From NCBI GenBank assembly GCA_934663595.1, contig CAKUKM010000011.1, forward strand, positions 1-64,000: DNA of 64,000 nt. The letters are read 5' to 3'. How positions within the stretch are numbered: position 1 is the stretch's first letter; every line of letters begins with the position of its first letter. This DNA is from an uncultured Clostridia bacterium. GTDB lineage: Bacteria > Bacillota > Clostridia > Christensenellales > Aristaeellaceae. Positions 1 through 8,269 of this stretch are shown here, one piece after another. The translations under genes were made by a program, and so were the position numbers. Under the pieces are notes generated by a model. The model was not told the origin of the DNA. It did not search any database and saw only the letters and a list, made by a program, of their open reading frames with translations.

Positions 1-29
1 TTGCCTTTTTGTCCCTTTTCGCCTATAAT
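1..29 (+). promoter_or_regulatory. Sigma-A type promoter for the GH2 gene
   Basis: A TTGCCT -35 box (1-6) and a perfect TATAAT -10 box (24-29) are separated by exactly 17 bp, and the glycosidase start codon follows about 50 bp downstream. The window edge begins at the -35 box, so upstream operators are not visible. Confidence 0.7.
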
Positions 30-79
30 ACAACCAGAAAATCGCCTTTCCCGCCATCGGCAGGAAGAAAGGAAGCCAT

Positions 80-1747
80 ATGTCTGACCGCACCTTCGCC
101 ACCCACCAAATCCGCCGTGCGATCCCCGTCCCGACGCTGTGGGACTTTGCTGCCCTTGACACCGACGTACCCGTCCCCGCACGTCTGCCCGTCCCCAGCG
201 CGTGGGAGCTTGTCCCTGCGCTCCACAACTACCGCGGACGCGCGCGCTACACGACCCGCATCCGCTGCGGGGGCAATATCCGCCTGTATTTCGGCGGCGT
301 GTCCTTCTGCGCGCGCGTCCTGCTGGATGGCACCGAAATCGCCCGGCACTACGGCGCGTTCACCGCGTTTGAGACAGTCGTGCGTCACCTGCCCGACGGC
401 GAACATGCGCTGACCGTCGAGGTGGACAACCGCTTTGGGGCGGATTCCGCCCTGCACGTTCCGAATGACTACTATTCTTATGGCGGCATCACGCGCCCGG
501 TCGTCATTGAGCAGCTGCCTGACGTGTTTGTGGAGCGCGTCGGCATCACGACGAAGCGCGTGGCGGACGGCTGGACGGCGGATATTTCCGCGACCGTCCG
601 CAATCTGGCGGATACCGACGCGTCGGCGGACGTCGCCCTCACCCTCGCGGGGCAGACGTTCACCCAAACCGCGCATATCCCGGCAGACAGCACGGCGACA
701 ATCCGCATTCCCGATGCGCATTATGCGGATGTGACCGCGTGGTCGCCCGATACGCCCGCGCTCTACGCCCTCCGCGCTGAAATCCGCGAAGGAAATCAAG
801 TGCTGGATGACCTGATTGACCGCGTGGGCTTCCGCGAAATCAGCATTTCCGGCACGGATATTCTGCTCAACGGCGAAAAACTCCGCCTGATGGGCTTCAA
901 CCGCCACGAGGAGTACGGCGCGTTCGGCTGCGCTGTGCCGCTGCAAGCGATGGCGCAGGACATCCTGATGATGAAGGACATGGGCTGCAACTGCGTGCGC
1001 ACCTGCCACTACCCCAATGACCCGCGCTTCCTTGACCTCTGCGACGAAATGGGCTTGCTGGTCTGGGAGGAGGCGCACGCGCGGGGACTTTCCGAAGAGC
1101 AGATGCGCAACCCGAACTTCATGCCGCAGACGCGCCAGTGCGTGCGCGAAATGGTTGCCCAGCACCGCAATCACCCGTCCATTTTCATTTGGGGATGCCT
1201 GAACGAGTGCGCGGACAACTGCGATTACGGCGCGGACTGCTATCGCGAGACGTATGCGCTCCTGCACGACTTGGACGCGTCCCGCCCGATGACCGCCGCG
1301 CTTCTGGAGCGCCCCGGCAGCCGCGTCTATGGCGACAGCGACGTGGTGAGCGTGAACATCTATCCGCAGTGGTACCACAACACGCCCGTTGCGGAGAGTC
1401 TGGCGCAGAAGCTCAAGGAAATCCGCGAGCACGGCGGGGCAGGGAAGCCCGTCATCATCAGCGAAATCGGCGCGGGCGGAATTTACGGCTACCATGACCC
1501 GCTGGGCGAATCGAAGTGGTCGGAGGAGCGGCAGTGCACAATTCTGCGCGATCAGGTGGAGGCGGTGATAGCGAATCCGGCGTGCAGCGGCGTGTTCCTG
1601 TGGCAGTTCGCGGACTGCCGCGTGACGGAGGAGTGGGCGATGCACCGCCCGAAAACGCACAACAACAAGGGCGTGGTGGACGAGTATCGGCGGCCGAAGA
1701 TGAGCTATGCGGCGGTGAAGGAGCTGTTCAACAAGCATCGAGCATAA
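80..1747 (+). CDS. Glycoside hydrolase family 2 protein (beta-glucuronidase/beta-galactosidase-like)
   Basis: Cytoplasmic retaining beta-glycosidase of 555 residues with the usual GH2 order: N-terminal sugar-binding beta-sandwich (about 20-160), immunoglobulin-like domain (about 165-265), then a TIM barrel. The acid/base is probably E376 in the motif LNE, and the nucleophile E462 in IISEIGAGG. No signal peptide is seen, so the substrate is probably imported oligosaccharide or glucuronide. Start: ATG at 80 preceded by GGAAGAAAGGAAG. It has its own promoter at 1-29 and seems monocistronic. The length is nearer to beta-glucuronidases (about 600) than to LacZ (about 1000), but substrate cannot be settled from sequence reading alone; beta-galactosidase or beta-mannosidase-like activity is possible. 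Confidence 0.85.
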   Translation: MSDRTFATHQIRRAIPVPTLWDFAALDTDVPVPARLPVPSAWELVPALHNYRGRARYTTRIRCGGNIRLYFGGVSFCARVLLDGTEIARHYGAFTAFETVVRHLPDGEHALTVEVDNRFGADSALHVPNDYYSYGGITRPVVIEQLPDVFVERVGITTKRVADGWTADISATVRNLADTDASADVALTLAGQTFTQTAHIPADSTATIRIPDAHYADVTAWSPDTPALYALRAEIREGNQVLDDLIDRVGFREISISGTDILLNGEKLRLMGFNRHEEYGAFGCAVPLQAMAQDILMMKDMGCNCVRTCHYPNDPRFLDLCDEMGLLVWEEAHARGLSEEQMRNPNFMPQTRQCVREMVAQHRNHPSIFIWGCLNECADNCDYGADCYRETYALLHDLDASRPMTAALLERPGSRVYGDSDVVSVNIYPQWYHNTPVAESLAQKLKEIREHGGAGKPVIISEIGAGGIYGYHDPLGESKWSEERQCTILRDQVEAVIANPACSGVFLWQFADCRVTEEWAMHRPKTHNNKGVVDEYRRPKMSYAAVKELFNKHRA

Positions 1748-1785
1748 AACCCTGCAAAAAATTTGCCCGCATCCCGAAAAAACAG

Positions 1786-1814
1786 TTGAAAAACAGGCGT
1801 ACTTGTGGTATAAT
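1786..1814 (+). promoter_or_regulatory. Promoter of rpsB-tsf
   Basis: TTGAAA (1786-1791), a 17-bp spacer and TATAAT (1809-1814). The start codon of rpsB lies 135 bp downstream, leaving a long untranslated leader. Confidence 0.8.
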
Positions 1815-1949
1815 CAGCAAGACTACGCACCTTTGTCCTGCGGTCCTTGTGCTGCGGATGCAGTGAGTCGCCGCAAAGGGACAGAGGGTGGTTGAAGGCA
1901 TAGCCCGCAATCAAGCGAGGCAGCCCGAAAAACAAGGAGGAAAACAACT
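1815..1949 (+). promoter_or_regulatory. rpsB 5' leader, possibly structured
   Basis: About 125 nt of untranslated leader lie between the promoter and the AAGGAGG site of rpsB. CCTTTG near 1830 can pair with CAAAGG near 1876, and GCGG/CCGC pairs extend the stem around a bulge. In other bacteria S2 represses its own mRNA through the leader, so autoregulation is a reasonable inference, but no known motif was matched here. Confidence 0.35.
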
Positions 1950-2684
1950 ATGGCAGTCATTTCCATGAAGCAGCTCCTCGAAGCTGGCGTCCACTTTGGT
2001 CATCAGACCCGCCGCTGGAACCCGAAGATGGCGCAGTACATCTTCACCGAGCGCAACGGCATCTACATCATCGACCTGCAGAAGACCGTTCGCAAGATCG
2101 ACGAGGCGTACATGTTCGTTCGCGACATCGCGCTCGAGGGCAAGACCGTGCTGTTCGTCGGCACCAAGAAGCAGGCTCAGGAGTCCATTGAGTCCGAAGC
2201 CAAGCGCTGCGGCATGTACTATGTCAACAATCGTTGGCTGGGCGGCACGCTGACCAACTTCCGCACCATTCAGACCCGCATTAAGCGCCTGAACGACATC
2301 GATGCGATGGAGAAGAACGGCCAGTTCGAAATGCTCCCCAAGAAGGAAGTTATCAAGCTTTGCGCAGAGCGCGAAAAGCTGCTGAAGAACCTCGGCGGTA
2401 TCCGCGAGATGAAGAAGCTCCCCGGCGCGCTGTTCATCGTTGACCCGCGCAAGGAGCGCATCGCCGTTCAGGAAGCCCGCATTCTGGGCATTCCGATCGT
2501 CGCGATCGTCGATACCAACTGCGATCCGGACGAGATCGATTACGTCATCCCCGGCAACGACGACGCCATCCGCGCCGTGAAGCTGATCGCCGGCAAGCTG
2601 GCGGACGCCGTTCTCGAGGGCAAGCAGGGCGAGCAGACAACCGAAGAGGAAGCCGCTCCCGTGGCCGAGGCTGCGAACGCATAA
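1950..2684 (+). CDS. rpsB: 30S ribosomal protein S2
   Basis: Small-subunit ribosomal protein of 244 residues. It is recognisable from the N-terminal MKQLLEAGVHFGHQTRRWNP block, the LFVGTKKQAQ segment and the RWLGGTLTNF and PGALFIVDP motifs, all typical of bacterial S2. The C-terminal tail is short and Glu/Ala-rich. Start ATG follows AACAAGGAGG. It is followed by tsf, the normal bacterial rpsB-tsf order, and probably shares the promoter at 1786-1814. Function and identity are secure. Confidence 0.98.
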   Translation: MAVISMKQLLEAGVHFGHQTRRWNPKMAQYIFTERNGIYIIDLQKTVRKIDEAYMFVRDIALEGKTVLFVGTKKQAQESIESEAKRCGMYYVNNRWLGGTLTNFRTIQTRIKRLNDIDAMEKNGQFEMLPKKEVIKLCAEREKLLKNLGGIREMKKLPGALFIVDPRKERIAVQEARILGIPIVAIVDTNCDPDEIDYVIPGNDDAIRAVKLIAGKLADAVLEGKQGEQTTEEEAAPVAEAANA

Positions 2685-2728
2685 GTTAAGAAGCAATCGT
2701 TTCATGCGACGTCAGGATGAGCTGAGAC

Positions 2729-2744
2729 ACGCCCAACCGGGCGT
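2729..2744 (+). promoter_or_regulatory. Hairpin between rpsB and tsf
   Basis: ACGCCC-aacc-GGGCGT forms a 6-bp hairpin in the 105-bp rpsB-tsf spacer without a downstream T tract. It could be an attenuator or an mRNA-stabilising stem that sets the S2/EF-Ts ratio; this is inference. Confidence 0.3.
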
Positions 2745-2789
2745 CGCGTGAATCGCGTCTGGACCAATTTTTGTTAGGAGGACACGAAC

Positions 2790-3710
2790 ATGGCTGAAAT
2801 CAGCGCGAAAGTGGTTATGGATCTGCGCGGCCGCACCGGCTGTGGCATGATGGATTGCAAGAAGGCGCTTGCCGCTTGCGAAGGCGATATCGAAAAGGCG
2901 ATCGACTATCTGCGCGAGAAGGGCCTTGCGAAGGCCGCGAAGAAGCAGAGCCGCATCGCGGCCGAGGGCTGCGTCGGCGCGTACATCTGCGAAAAGTGCA
3001 ATACCGGCGCGTTGGTCGAGATCAACTGCGAGACCGACTTCGTTGCCAATACCCCCGAATTCAAGGAAATGGTCAATGCGATCGCGAAGCAGATCGTGAT
3101 TTCCGATCCCGCGGACGTCGAAGCGCTGCTCGCCACCAAGCTGGAAGGCTCCGAGCAGACCGTTTCTGATCTGGTAACCGAGAAGACCGCGAAGATCGGC
3201 GAGAAGATCTCCGTGCGCCGCTTCGTTCGCTATGCCGCGACCAACGGCACCGTCGACAGCTACATCCATATGGGCGGCAAGGTCGGCGTTCTGCTGCTGG
3301 CGGAGTGCGACAGCGTGACCGATGCAGTGAAGGAAACGCTGCATGACGTCTGCCTGCAGATCGCCGCTGCGTCCCCGGTCGCGCCCGAATACGTGACCCG
3401 CGATCAGGTCAAGGCCGAGCACCTCGCGCACGAGACCGAGATCCTCGCCGCGCAGGCCCGCAACGAGGGCAAGCCCGAGAAGATCATCGAGAAGATGGTT
3501 CAGGGCCGCATCAACAAGTTCTACGAGGAAGTTTGCCTGCTCGAGCAGATCTACGTCAAGGACGGCGAAAGCCGCGTTGGCGCGATGATCGAGAAGCGCG
3601 CTCCCGGAACGAAGATCGTTGCGTTCACCCGCTATAAGATGGGCGACGGCATCGAGAAGAAGGTCTCCGACCTTGCGGCCGAGGTTGCCGAGCAGATCGG
3701 AAAGAAGTAA
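2790..3710 (+). CDS. tsf: Elongation factor Ts
   Basis: Nucleotide exchange factor for EF-Tu, 306 residues. The N-terminal UBA-like domain carries RTGCGMMDCKKAL (about 15-27) and the core begins with the EF-Tu contact motif TDFV (82-85). The C-terminal part (LLEQIYVKD near 250) is also typical. Start ATG follows TTAGGAGG. It is transcribed with rpsB and ends at a strong terminator (3722-3751) before pyrH. Confidence 0.98.
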   Translation: MAEISAKVVMDLRGRTGCGMMDCKKALAACEGDIEKAIDYLREKGLAKAAKKQSRIAAEGCVGAYICEKCNTGALVEINCETDFVANTPEFKEMVNAIAKQIVISDPADVEALLATKLEGSEQTVSDLVTEKTAKIGEKISVRRFVRYAATNGTVDSYIHMGGKVGVLLLAECDSVTDAVKETLHDVCLQIAAASPVAPEYVTRDQVKAEHLAHETEILAAQARNEGKPEKIIEKMVQGRINKFYEEVCLLEQIYVKDGESRVGAMIEKRAPGTKIVAFTRYKMGDGIEKKVSDLAAEVAEQIGKK

Positions 3711-3721
3711 TCTTGAATGCG

Positions 3722-3751
3722 AAAAGGAACGTGTCAAAGCGTTCCTTTTTT
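3722..3751 (+). terminator. Rho-independent terminator after tsf
   Basis: AAAGGAACG pairs with CGTTCCTTT, followed by a T run. It sits just upstream of pyrH, so pyrH transcription is either read-through or starts from a promoter not obvious here. Confidence 0.85.
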
Positions 3752-3785
3752 CGCGCGTGAAAGCAAAATAAAGGGGTGTTTTCCC

Positions 3786-4505
3786 ATGTACAAGCGCATT
3801 ATTCTGAAATTGAGCGGCGAAACGCTCGCGCCGGAAAACGGCGGTTCGGTTCAGAGCTCCGTAACCTTTGACGAAGCGCGCGTGCTGCGCGCCGCGGATA
3901 TGATCGCGCGGCTTGCCGATATGGGCGTGCAGGTCGGCGTGGTCATGGGCGGCGGCAATATCTGGCGCGGCCGCTTTTCCTCCGAAATGGATCCGGTGGC
4001 GGCGGATCAGATGGGCATGCTGGCCACGATCATCAACGCCCTCGCCGTGCGCGAGGCGCTGGCGCGAATGGGCCGGCGCGCGACCGTATTTACCGCCCAG
4101 GAAATGACCCGCTTTGCCGAGCTGTATCGCGCCGATCGCGCGGACGCATGCCTGAATGCGGGCGAGATCGTGCTGCTCGCGGGCGGCAGCGGAAATCCGT
4201 TCTTCACCACCGATACGGCGGCGGCGCTGCGTGCGGCCGAACTGCGCGCGGACGCGGTGTTTAAGGGAACGACCGTGGACGGCGTGTATGATTCCGATCC
4301 GCGCAAGAACCCGAATGCGAAGCTGCTGAGCGAGCTTACGTATCAGGAGGCGCTCGACAGGAATTTGAAGGTTATGGACGCGACGGCGTTCCGTCTCTGC
4401 ATGGAGCAGAAGCTGCCCTGCATTCGCGTGTTCAATATGGATAACCTCGAAAATATCCTCGCGGTCGCGCGCGGCGAAACCGTCGGCACGGTCGTGCACG
4501 CCTGA
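3786..4505 (+). CDS. pyrH: UMP kinase
   Basis: Amino-acid-kinase-fold enzyme that phosphorylates UMP to UDP in pyrimidine synthesis; 239 residues, the normal bacterial length. Visible motifs are KRIILKLSGE at the N terminus, GVVMGGGNIWRG and the FTTDTAAALRA segment. An in-frame start exists at 3717 but lies within the tsf terminator; ATG 3786 follows AAAGGGGTG and gives the family N terminus MYKRIILKLSGE. In many Bacillota the next gene is frr; here a licD-type gene follows after 15 bp. Confidence 0.96.
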   Translation: MYKRIILKLSGETLAPENGGSVQSSVTFDEARVLRAADMIARLADMGVQVGVVMGGGNIWRGRFSSEMDPVAADQMGMLATIINALAVREALARMGRRATVFTAQEMTRFAELYRADRADACLNAGEIVLLAGGSGNPFFTTDTAAALRAAELRADAVFKGTTVDGVYDSDPRKNPNAKLLSELTYQEALDRNLKVMDATAFRLCMEQKLPCIRVFNMDNLENILAVARGETVGTVVHA

Positions 4506-4520
4506 CGGGAGGGATCGCCT

Positions 4521-5306
4521 ATGCCATCCAACCCTGAGCTTAAGCAGATTCACGCCGAAATCCTGGTGCTGCTCCGGCGCTTTGACGAGGTTTGCATGTT
4601 GAACGGCATTCGCTATACGCTCGACGCGGGCTCGCTGCTCGGCGCGGTGCGCGAACACGGCTTCATTCCCTGGGACGACGACGCGGACATTGCGATGACG
4701 CGCGCGGAATACGAGAAGTTTCGCGACGTGGCCCGCACGGGCGCGCTGGGCGAGGGCTATACCTTTCGCGAATACGCCTCGCAGCACCCGCGCGTGTGGC
4801 TGAATCGGAAGGGCCGCCCCGGTGCGTGGATCGATATTTTCATCTTTGATTCGATCAGCGGCGTGGCCTGGAGGCGCAAATTGAAGCTGCTCGGCTGCGC
4901 GTTCTTCCTCGCGTTCACGAAGACTCGCGAGAGCATGGAGGTTTCGCGCAAGGCCAATCTGCACCACGGCGCAAAGCGCGTTCTGCTGAACGTGGGCTAT
5001 GCGATGGGCCGGCCGTTTACCGCGCGCTTCAAGGCGCGAATGATGAACGCGTTCTGCAAATACGCCTTTCGCGGCAACGGCCAGTGGATTCACCGGTCGA
5101 ATACGATGTATTCCGAGCTCGGCCTGATTCTGCCCGCCGGCGTAATGGACGAATATCTTCGCGCGCCGTTTGAGGATACGGAGCTGATGATCGTGAAGCG
5201 CTGGCACGAGGTGCTCGTGTCCAACTACGGCGAAAATTACATGACCCCCGTTCGATATGCCTCCCACGACAACCCGCAACACGCGGGCTTTCGCGGGGAA
5301 AACTGA
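4521..5306 (+). CDS. LicD family nucleotidyltransferase-fold protein
   Basis: LicD proteins transfer phosphocholine or related phospho-alcohols to cell-surface glycans such as teichoic acids or LPS. This 261-residue protein has the family signature: GSLLGAVR (37-44), then WDDDAD (51-56) with the metal-binding aspartates. No signal peptide or membrane segment is seen, so it acts at the inner face of the membrane. It starts 15 bp after pyrH with GGGAGG upstream and ends at two terminators. The acceptor and the transferred group are unknown. It occupies the slot where frr usually sits. Confidence 0.8.
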   Translation: MPSNPELKQIHAEILVLLRRFDEVCMLNGIRYTLDAGSLLGAVREHGFIPWDDDADIAMTRAEYEKFRDVARTGALGEGYTFREYASQHPRVWLNRKGRPGAWIDIFIFDSISGVAWRRKLKLLGCAFFLAFTKTRESMEVSRKANLHHGAKRVLLNVGYAMGRPFTARFKARMMNAFCKYAFRGNGQWIHRSNTMYSELGLILPAGVMDEYLRAPFEDTELMIVKRWHEVLVSNYGENYMTPVRYASHDNPQHAGFRGEN

Positions 5307-5310
5307 AAAA

Positions 5311-5345
5311 AACGCAGCCGGAAGGTAATCGCGGGCTGCGTTTTG
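5311..5345 (+). terminator. Terminator after the licD-type gene
   Basis: AACGCAGCC pairs with GGCTGCGTT, followed by TTT. Confidence 0.85.
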
Positions 5346-5359
5346 GCTCTATTGAAAAG

Positions 5360-5396
5360 AAAATCCGCCTGCTCGCGCGCGAGTCGGGCGGATTTT
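5360..5396. terminator. Second, bidirectional terminator
   Basis: AAAATCCGCC pairs with GGCGGATTTT around a 17-nt GC-rich loop. The A/T flanks give a U tract in either direction. Tandem terminators insulate pyrH-licD from the sensor kinase locus. Confidence 0.75.
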
Positions 5397-5416
5397 GCAA
5401 ATCGCGCGCATTTCTG

Positions 5417-5445
5417 TTGCGGGGGAGCGGACTTTTTGCTATAAT
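5417..5445 (+). promoter_or_regulatory. Promoter of the sensor kinase gene
   Basis: TTGCGG (5417-5422), a 17-bp spacer and TATAAT (5440-5445), about 40 bp upstream of the start codon. Confidence 0.7.
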
Positions 5446-5486
5446 AGGGGCGGCGCGAAAAAGCGGATATTTGCGAAAGAGCGGTG

Positions 5487-7190
5487 ATGACGCTGTTGAA
5501 GAGGCTGTCGCTGAGGACGATGCTGGGATGCTTTATGGCTGTCGCCGCATTTCTAACGGTATTTTTGGGCGTATACAATGAATTCGAGTTTCACAAGGAT
5601 TTCTATCAGCAGCAGGTGGACTATACCTGCAAGATGCTGAGCGACGCGTGCCACCAGGCGGAGCAGAAGCTGTCCGATGTCACGAAGATGCTGAATCAGC
5701 TGTCCGCCAAGAGCAGAATTTCCAGCTATTGCGAAATGAGCGCGCCGGAGCGCATGCGAGTTTATGAATACATCAAAATCCTTGTCGATACCTATACGGA
5801 GACGAACAGCTGCGTCGTCGCGCTGTATTTGCACAGCATCGACGGCTCGATGGTGCGAAGCGTCTACAGCTTTGCCGGAAAGGAATATCACACGCTGAAG
5901 GGCTTTTATCAGGTTTTGAGCCGCGAGGCGCTGAACGTGCCGTTTCGCAAGACCAAAACCGGGCTCGTTTTTGAGGAAGGAAGCGCTTTAAGCGCGACGG
6001 ATCAGAAGCTGTATGCCATCAGCCAGCCGGTCTTCAGCGAAAGAGGCTATTGCGGCTCCCTGACCATCATGCTGGACATTGAGAAAATCATGCAGGATAT
6101 CAGCGAAAACGTCCAGATTCCCATGCTGCTGCGGTGCGGCGAAACAGTCATCTGGAACAGTCTGAGCGGGGAAGTCGAGTCCGACGAGGTTTCGCTGTAC
6201 CGGCGGAAGCTGGAAGCGAGCGATTGGGAAATTACGGTGCCGCTGTATAAGAGCGAAGTGTTTGAAATTACTGACAGAATACTCAATCAGGACGTGATCA
6301 CGATCATGCTGGTGATCGCGACCGAGGCGGTTTTGCTGATTCTCATCTATTATTGGATTCTGCGCCCGCTGCGGGATATTACGCTGCAGATGGAGCGGAT
6401 CGGTGCGCAAAACGGCAAGCGCCTGCAGCGCGTTTACAACGCCAGCAAATCCAGAAACGAAATGGAGGTTCTGGCCAACGGAATCAACGACATGCTGATT
6501 CGCGTCGACGAGCTGAACCAGCAGGCGATCAAATCCAAAACGGACTATTTAAAGGAGCACATCATCTTCCTGCAATCGCAGATCAACCCGCATTTCCTGT
6601 TCAACAGCCTGAGCAGCATTCGCGGAATGGCGGCGTGCGGGAACACGGAAAACGTGTGCGCAATGGCGGGCGATATTGCGGAAATCTATCGCTATTGCAT
6701 GTCGGACGATCCGATCGCGACGGTTCAGGAGGAAATCGAGTGCGTGCGGCAGTACGTCAGCGTTTTCGAGCTCTGCTACGAGCGGAAGGTGCAATTCCGC
6801 CTGGATGTGGACAGGCGCATGCTGCAATGCCGCATCCCGCGCATGATTCTTGAGCCGCTGGTGGAGAACGCGTTTTCCCACGGCTTCGTTCGCGGCCGGC
6901 CCGAGGAATGGCAGCTGGAGCTGCGCGGCCGGATTTTGAACGGGCATCTCCTGATCGATCTGGGAAACAGCGGCGCGGTGGCGACGGAGGAGCAGCTGCA
7001 GCGCCTGAACGGGATTTTGCCGATTCGGCCGGTCTATCATGGCATCGGCGTTTCGAATGTGCGATCGCGCATTGAACTGATCGGCGGCAAGTCGGCCTAT
7101 CTGCAATATCGGGCGCGCGAGCGGGGCGGAGTGATCGTCACGGTTTGCTTCCCGCTGGAGATCGAGCATGCAGAAGAACGAAAACTGTAA
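5487..7190 (+). CDS. YesM-type sensor histidine kinase
   Basis: Membrane sensor kinase of 567 residues. A transmembrane helix (about 10-28), an extracytoplasmic sensor region to about 268, a second helix (about 270-292) and a HAMP linker precede a His-kinase domain with INPHFLFN (phospho-acceptor H369), PLVENAFSHG (N461) and a GIGVSNVRSR G-box. This short H-box is typical of LytS/YesM kinases. A GTG directly precedes ATG 5487; ATG is chosen because the GAAAGAG site is better spaced for it. The cognate regulator is probably the YesN-type gene at 10881, and the ABC transporter genes between them suggest the signal is an extracellular oligosaccharide. It is followed by a weak terminator at 7221-7268. 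Confidence 0.9.
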   Translation: MTLLKRLSLRTMLGCFMAVAAFLTVFLGVYNEFEFHKDFYQQQVDYTCKMLSDACHQAEQKLSDVTKMLNQLSAKSRISSYCEMSAPERMRVYEYIKILVDTYTETNSCVVALYLHSIDGSMVRSVYSFAGKEYHTLKGFYQVLSREALNVPFRKTKTGLVFEEGSALSATDQKLYAISQPVFSERGYCGSLTIMLDIEKIMQDISENVQIPMLLRCGETVIWNSLSGEVESDEVSLYRRKLEASDWEITVPLYKSEVFEITDRILNQDVITIMLVIATEAVLLILIYYWILRPLRDITLQMERIGAQNGKRLQRVYNASKSRNEMEVLANGINDMLIRVDELNQQAIKSKTDYLKEHIIFLQSQINPHFLFNSLSSIRGMAACGNTENVCAMAGDIAEIYRYCMSDDPIATVQEEIECVRQYVSVFELCYERKVQFRLDVDRRMLQCRIPRMILEPLVENAFSHGFVRGRPEEWQLELRGRILNGHLLIDLGNSGAVATEEQLQRLNGILPIRPVYHGIGVSNVRSRIELIGGKSAYLQYRARERGGVIVTVCFPLEIEHAEERKL

Positions 7191-7220
7191 ACAAAGTGGC
7201 GAAATGCAATGATAATAGCG

Positions 7221-7268
7221 GAAACTGGCAGCACATTCATAATAGCGTGCTAGTTTCTGTTATTTTTA
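7221..7268 (+). terminator. Imperfect terminator after the sensor kinase
   Basis: GAAACT pairs with AGTTTC and AGCAC with GTGCT around a small bulge, followed by a T-rich tract. This would separate kinase expression from the transporter genes. Confidence 0.5.
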
Positions 7269-7295
7269 TGCTAATAGTTGTGCGGAATGAAAAGC

Positions 7296-7301
7296 TATAA
7301 T
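7296..7301 (+). promoter_or_regulatory. -10 box upstream of the permease genes
   Basis: TATAAT lies 31 bp before the lplB-type start codon. No good -35 box is present at 16-18 bp, as expected for an activator-dependent promoter. The YesN-type regulator would be the natural activator; this is inference. Confidence 0.45.
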
Positions 7302-7331
7302 AAAGGTATCAGGAGAAGGGAGAGAGCGCAT

Positions 7332-8252
7332 ATGAAGGCAAGAATGTCGGATCTGAGGCGGAGAATCTGGGAGGCGAGATATTTGTATCTCCTGTTGCTT
7401 CCGCTGATTGCCTTTCTGATCCTTTTCCGCTATATGCCGATGCTCGGCCTGCAGATCGCCTTTAAGAAGTATTCTGCGAAGCTCGGCATTTGGGGAAGCA
7501 AATGGATCGGCCTGGACAATTTCCGAAGAATCTTCATTTCCCCGGACGCGATTCGCGCGATCAAGAACACGATCATCATCAGCCTGAGCCGACTGGTTTT
7601 CGAGTTCCCGATTCCGATTGCGCTGGCGCTGCTGATCAACGAAATGCCGGGAAGAAAGCTCAAGCGCGTGTATCAGACCGTGCTGACCTTTCCGCATTTC
7701 CTTTCGTGGGTCATCGTCGCATCCATCCTGATGAACTTCCTTTCGAACACGGGCGCGCTGAATTCGCTGATCGTAAAGCTCGGCGGCACGAGCTTCAGCT
7801 TTCTGTCGTCGACAAAGCTGTTCCGCCCGCTTCTGTACATTACGGCGAACTGGAAGAACATGGGCTATTCCTCCATCATTTACATCGCCGCGATTGCCGG
7901 CATTGATCCGACGCTTCACGAGGCCGCGATCATGGACGGCGCCGGCCGCCTGCGCCGCATCTGGAATGTGACGCTTCCGGGAATTCGCACTACCATCATC
8001 GTATTGTTCATCATGCAGGTCGGCAACGTCATGAACGCGGGCTTTGATCAGACCTTCAACCTGATTAACGACGGCGTAAAGAGCGTCGGCGAGATTCTGG
8101 ATGTGTATGTTTACAACATTACGTTTAAGGCCACGCCCAGCTACGGCTTCTCCGCGGCGGTCGGCATGTTCAAATCGGTGATCAATTTCGCCATGCTGCT
8201 GATTGCGGATCGGGTGGTCAAGCTGCTCGGCGGCGGCGGACTGTTCGCGTAA
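7332..8252 (+). CDS. ABC sugar transporter permease, LplB type
   Basis: Inner-membrane permease of the CUT1 (carbohydrate uptake) class, 306 residues with six predicted helices. The EAA loop that docks the ATPase is EAAIMDGAG (from about E197). Start ATG 7332 follows AGGAGAAGGGAGAG; the in-frame upstream start at 7278 lacks a ribosome site and overlaps the -10 box. It pairs with the second permease 17 bp downstream and the binding protein at 9249. No ATPase gene is in the cluster, so a shared MsmX-type ATPase (31864-32985) is the probable partner. Confidence 0.93.
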   Translation: MKARMSDLRRRIWEARYLYLLLLPLIAFLILFRYMPMLGLQIAFKKYSAKLGIWGSKWIGLDNFRRIFISPDAIRAIKNTIIISLSRLVFEFPIPIALALLINEMPGRKLKRVYQTVLTFPHFLSWVIVASILMNFLSNTGALNSLIVKLGGTSFSFLSSTKLFRPLLYITANWKNMGYSSIIYIAAIAGIDPTLHEAAIMDGAGRLRRIWNVTLPGIRTTIIVLFIMQVGNVMNAGFDQTFNLINDGVKSVGEILDVYVYNITFKATPSYGFSAAVGMFKSVINFAMLLIADRVVKLLGGGGLFA

Positions 8253-8269
8253 GAAAGGAGGAAGCGGCA

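Noticed and set aside
23..1738. A 571-residue open frame antisense to the GH2 gene
   Set aside because: It mirrors the codon structure of the real gene in GC-rich DNA, has His/Arg/Val-rich low-information composition and no ribosome site.
2712..5282. An 856-residue antisense frame across tsf, pyrH and the licD-type gene
   Set aside because: It crosses three certain genes and a terminator; long antisense frames are expected when third codon positions are G/C-rich.
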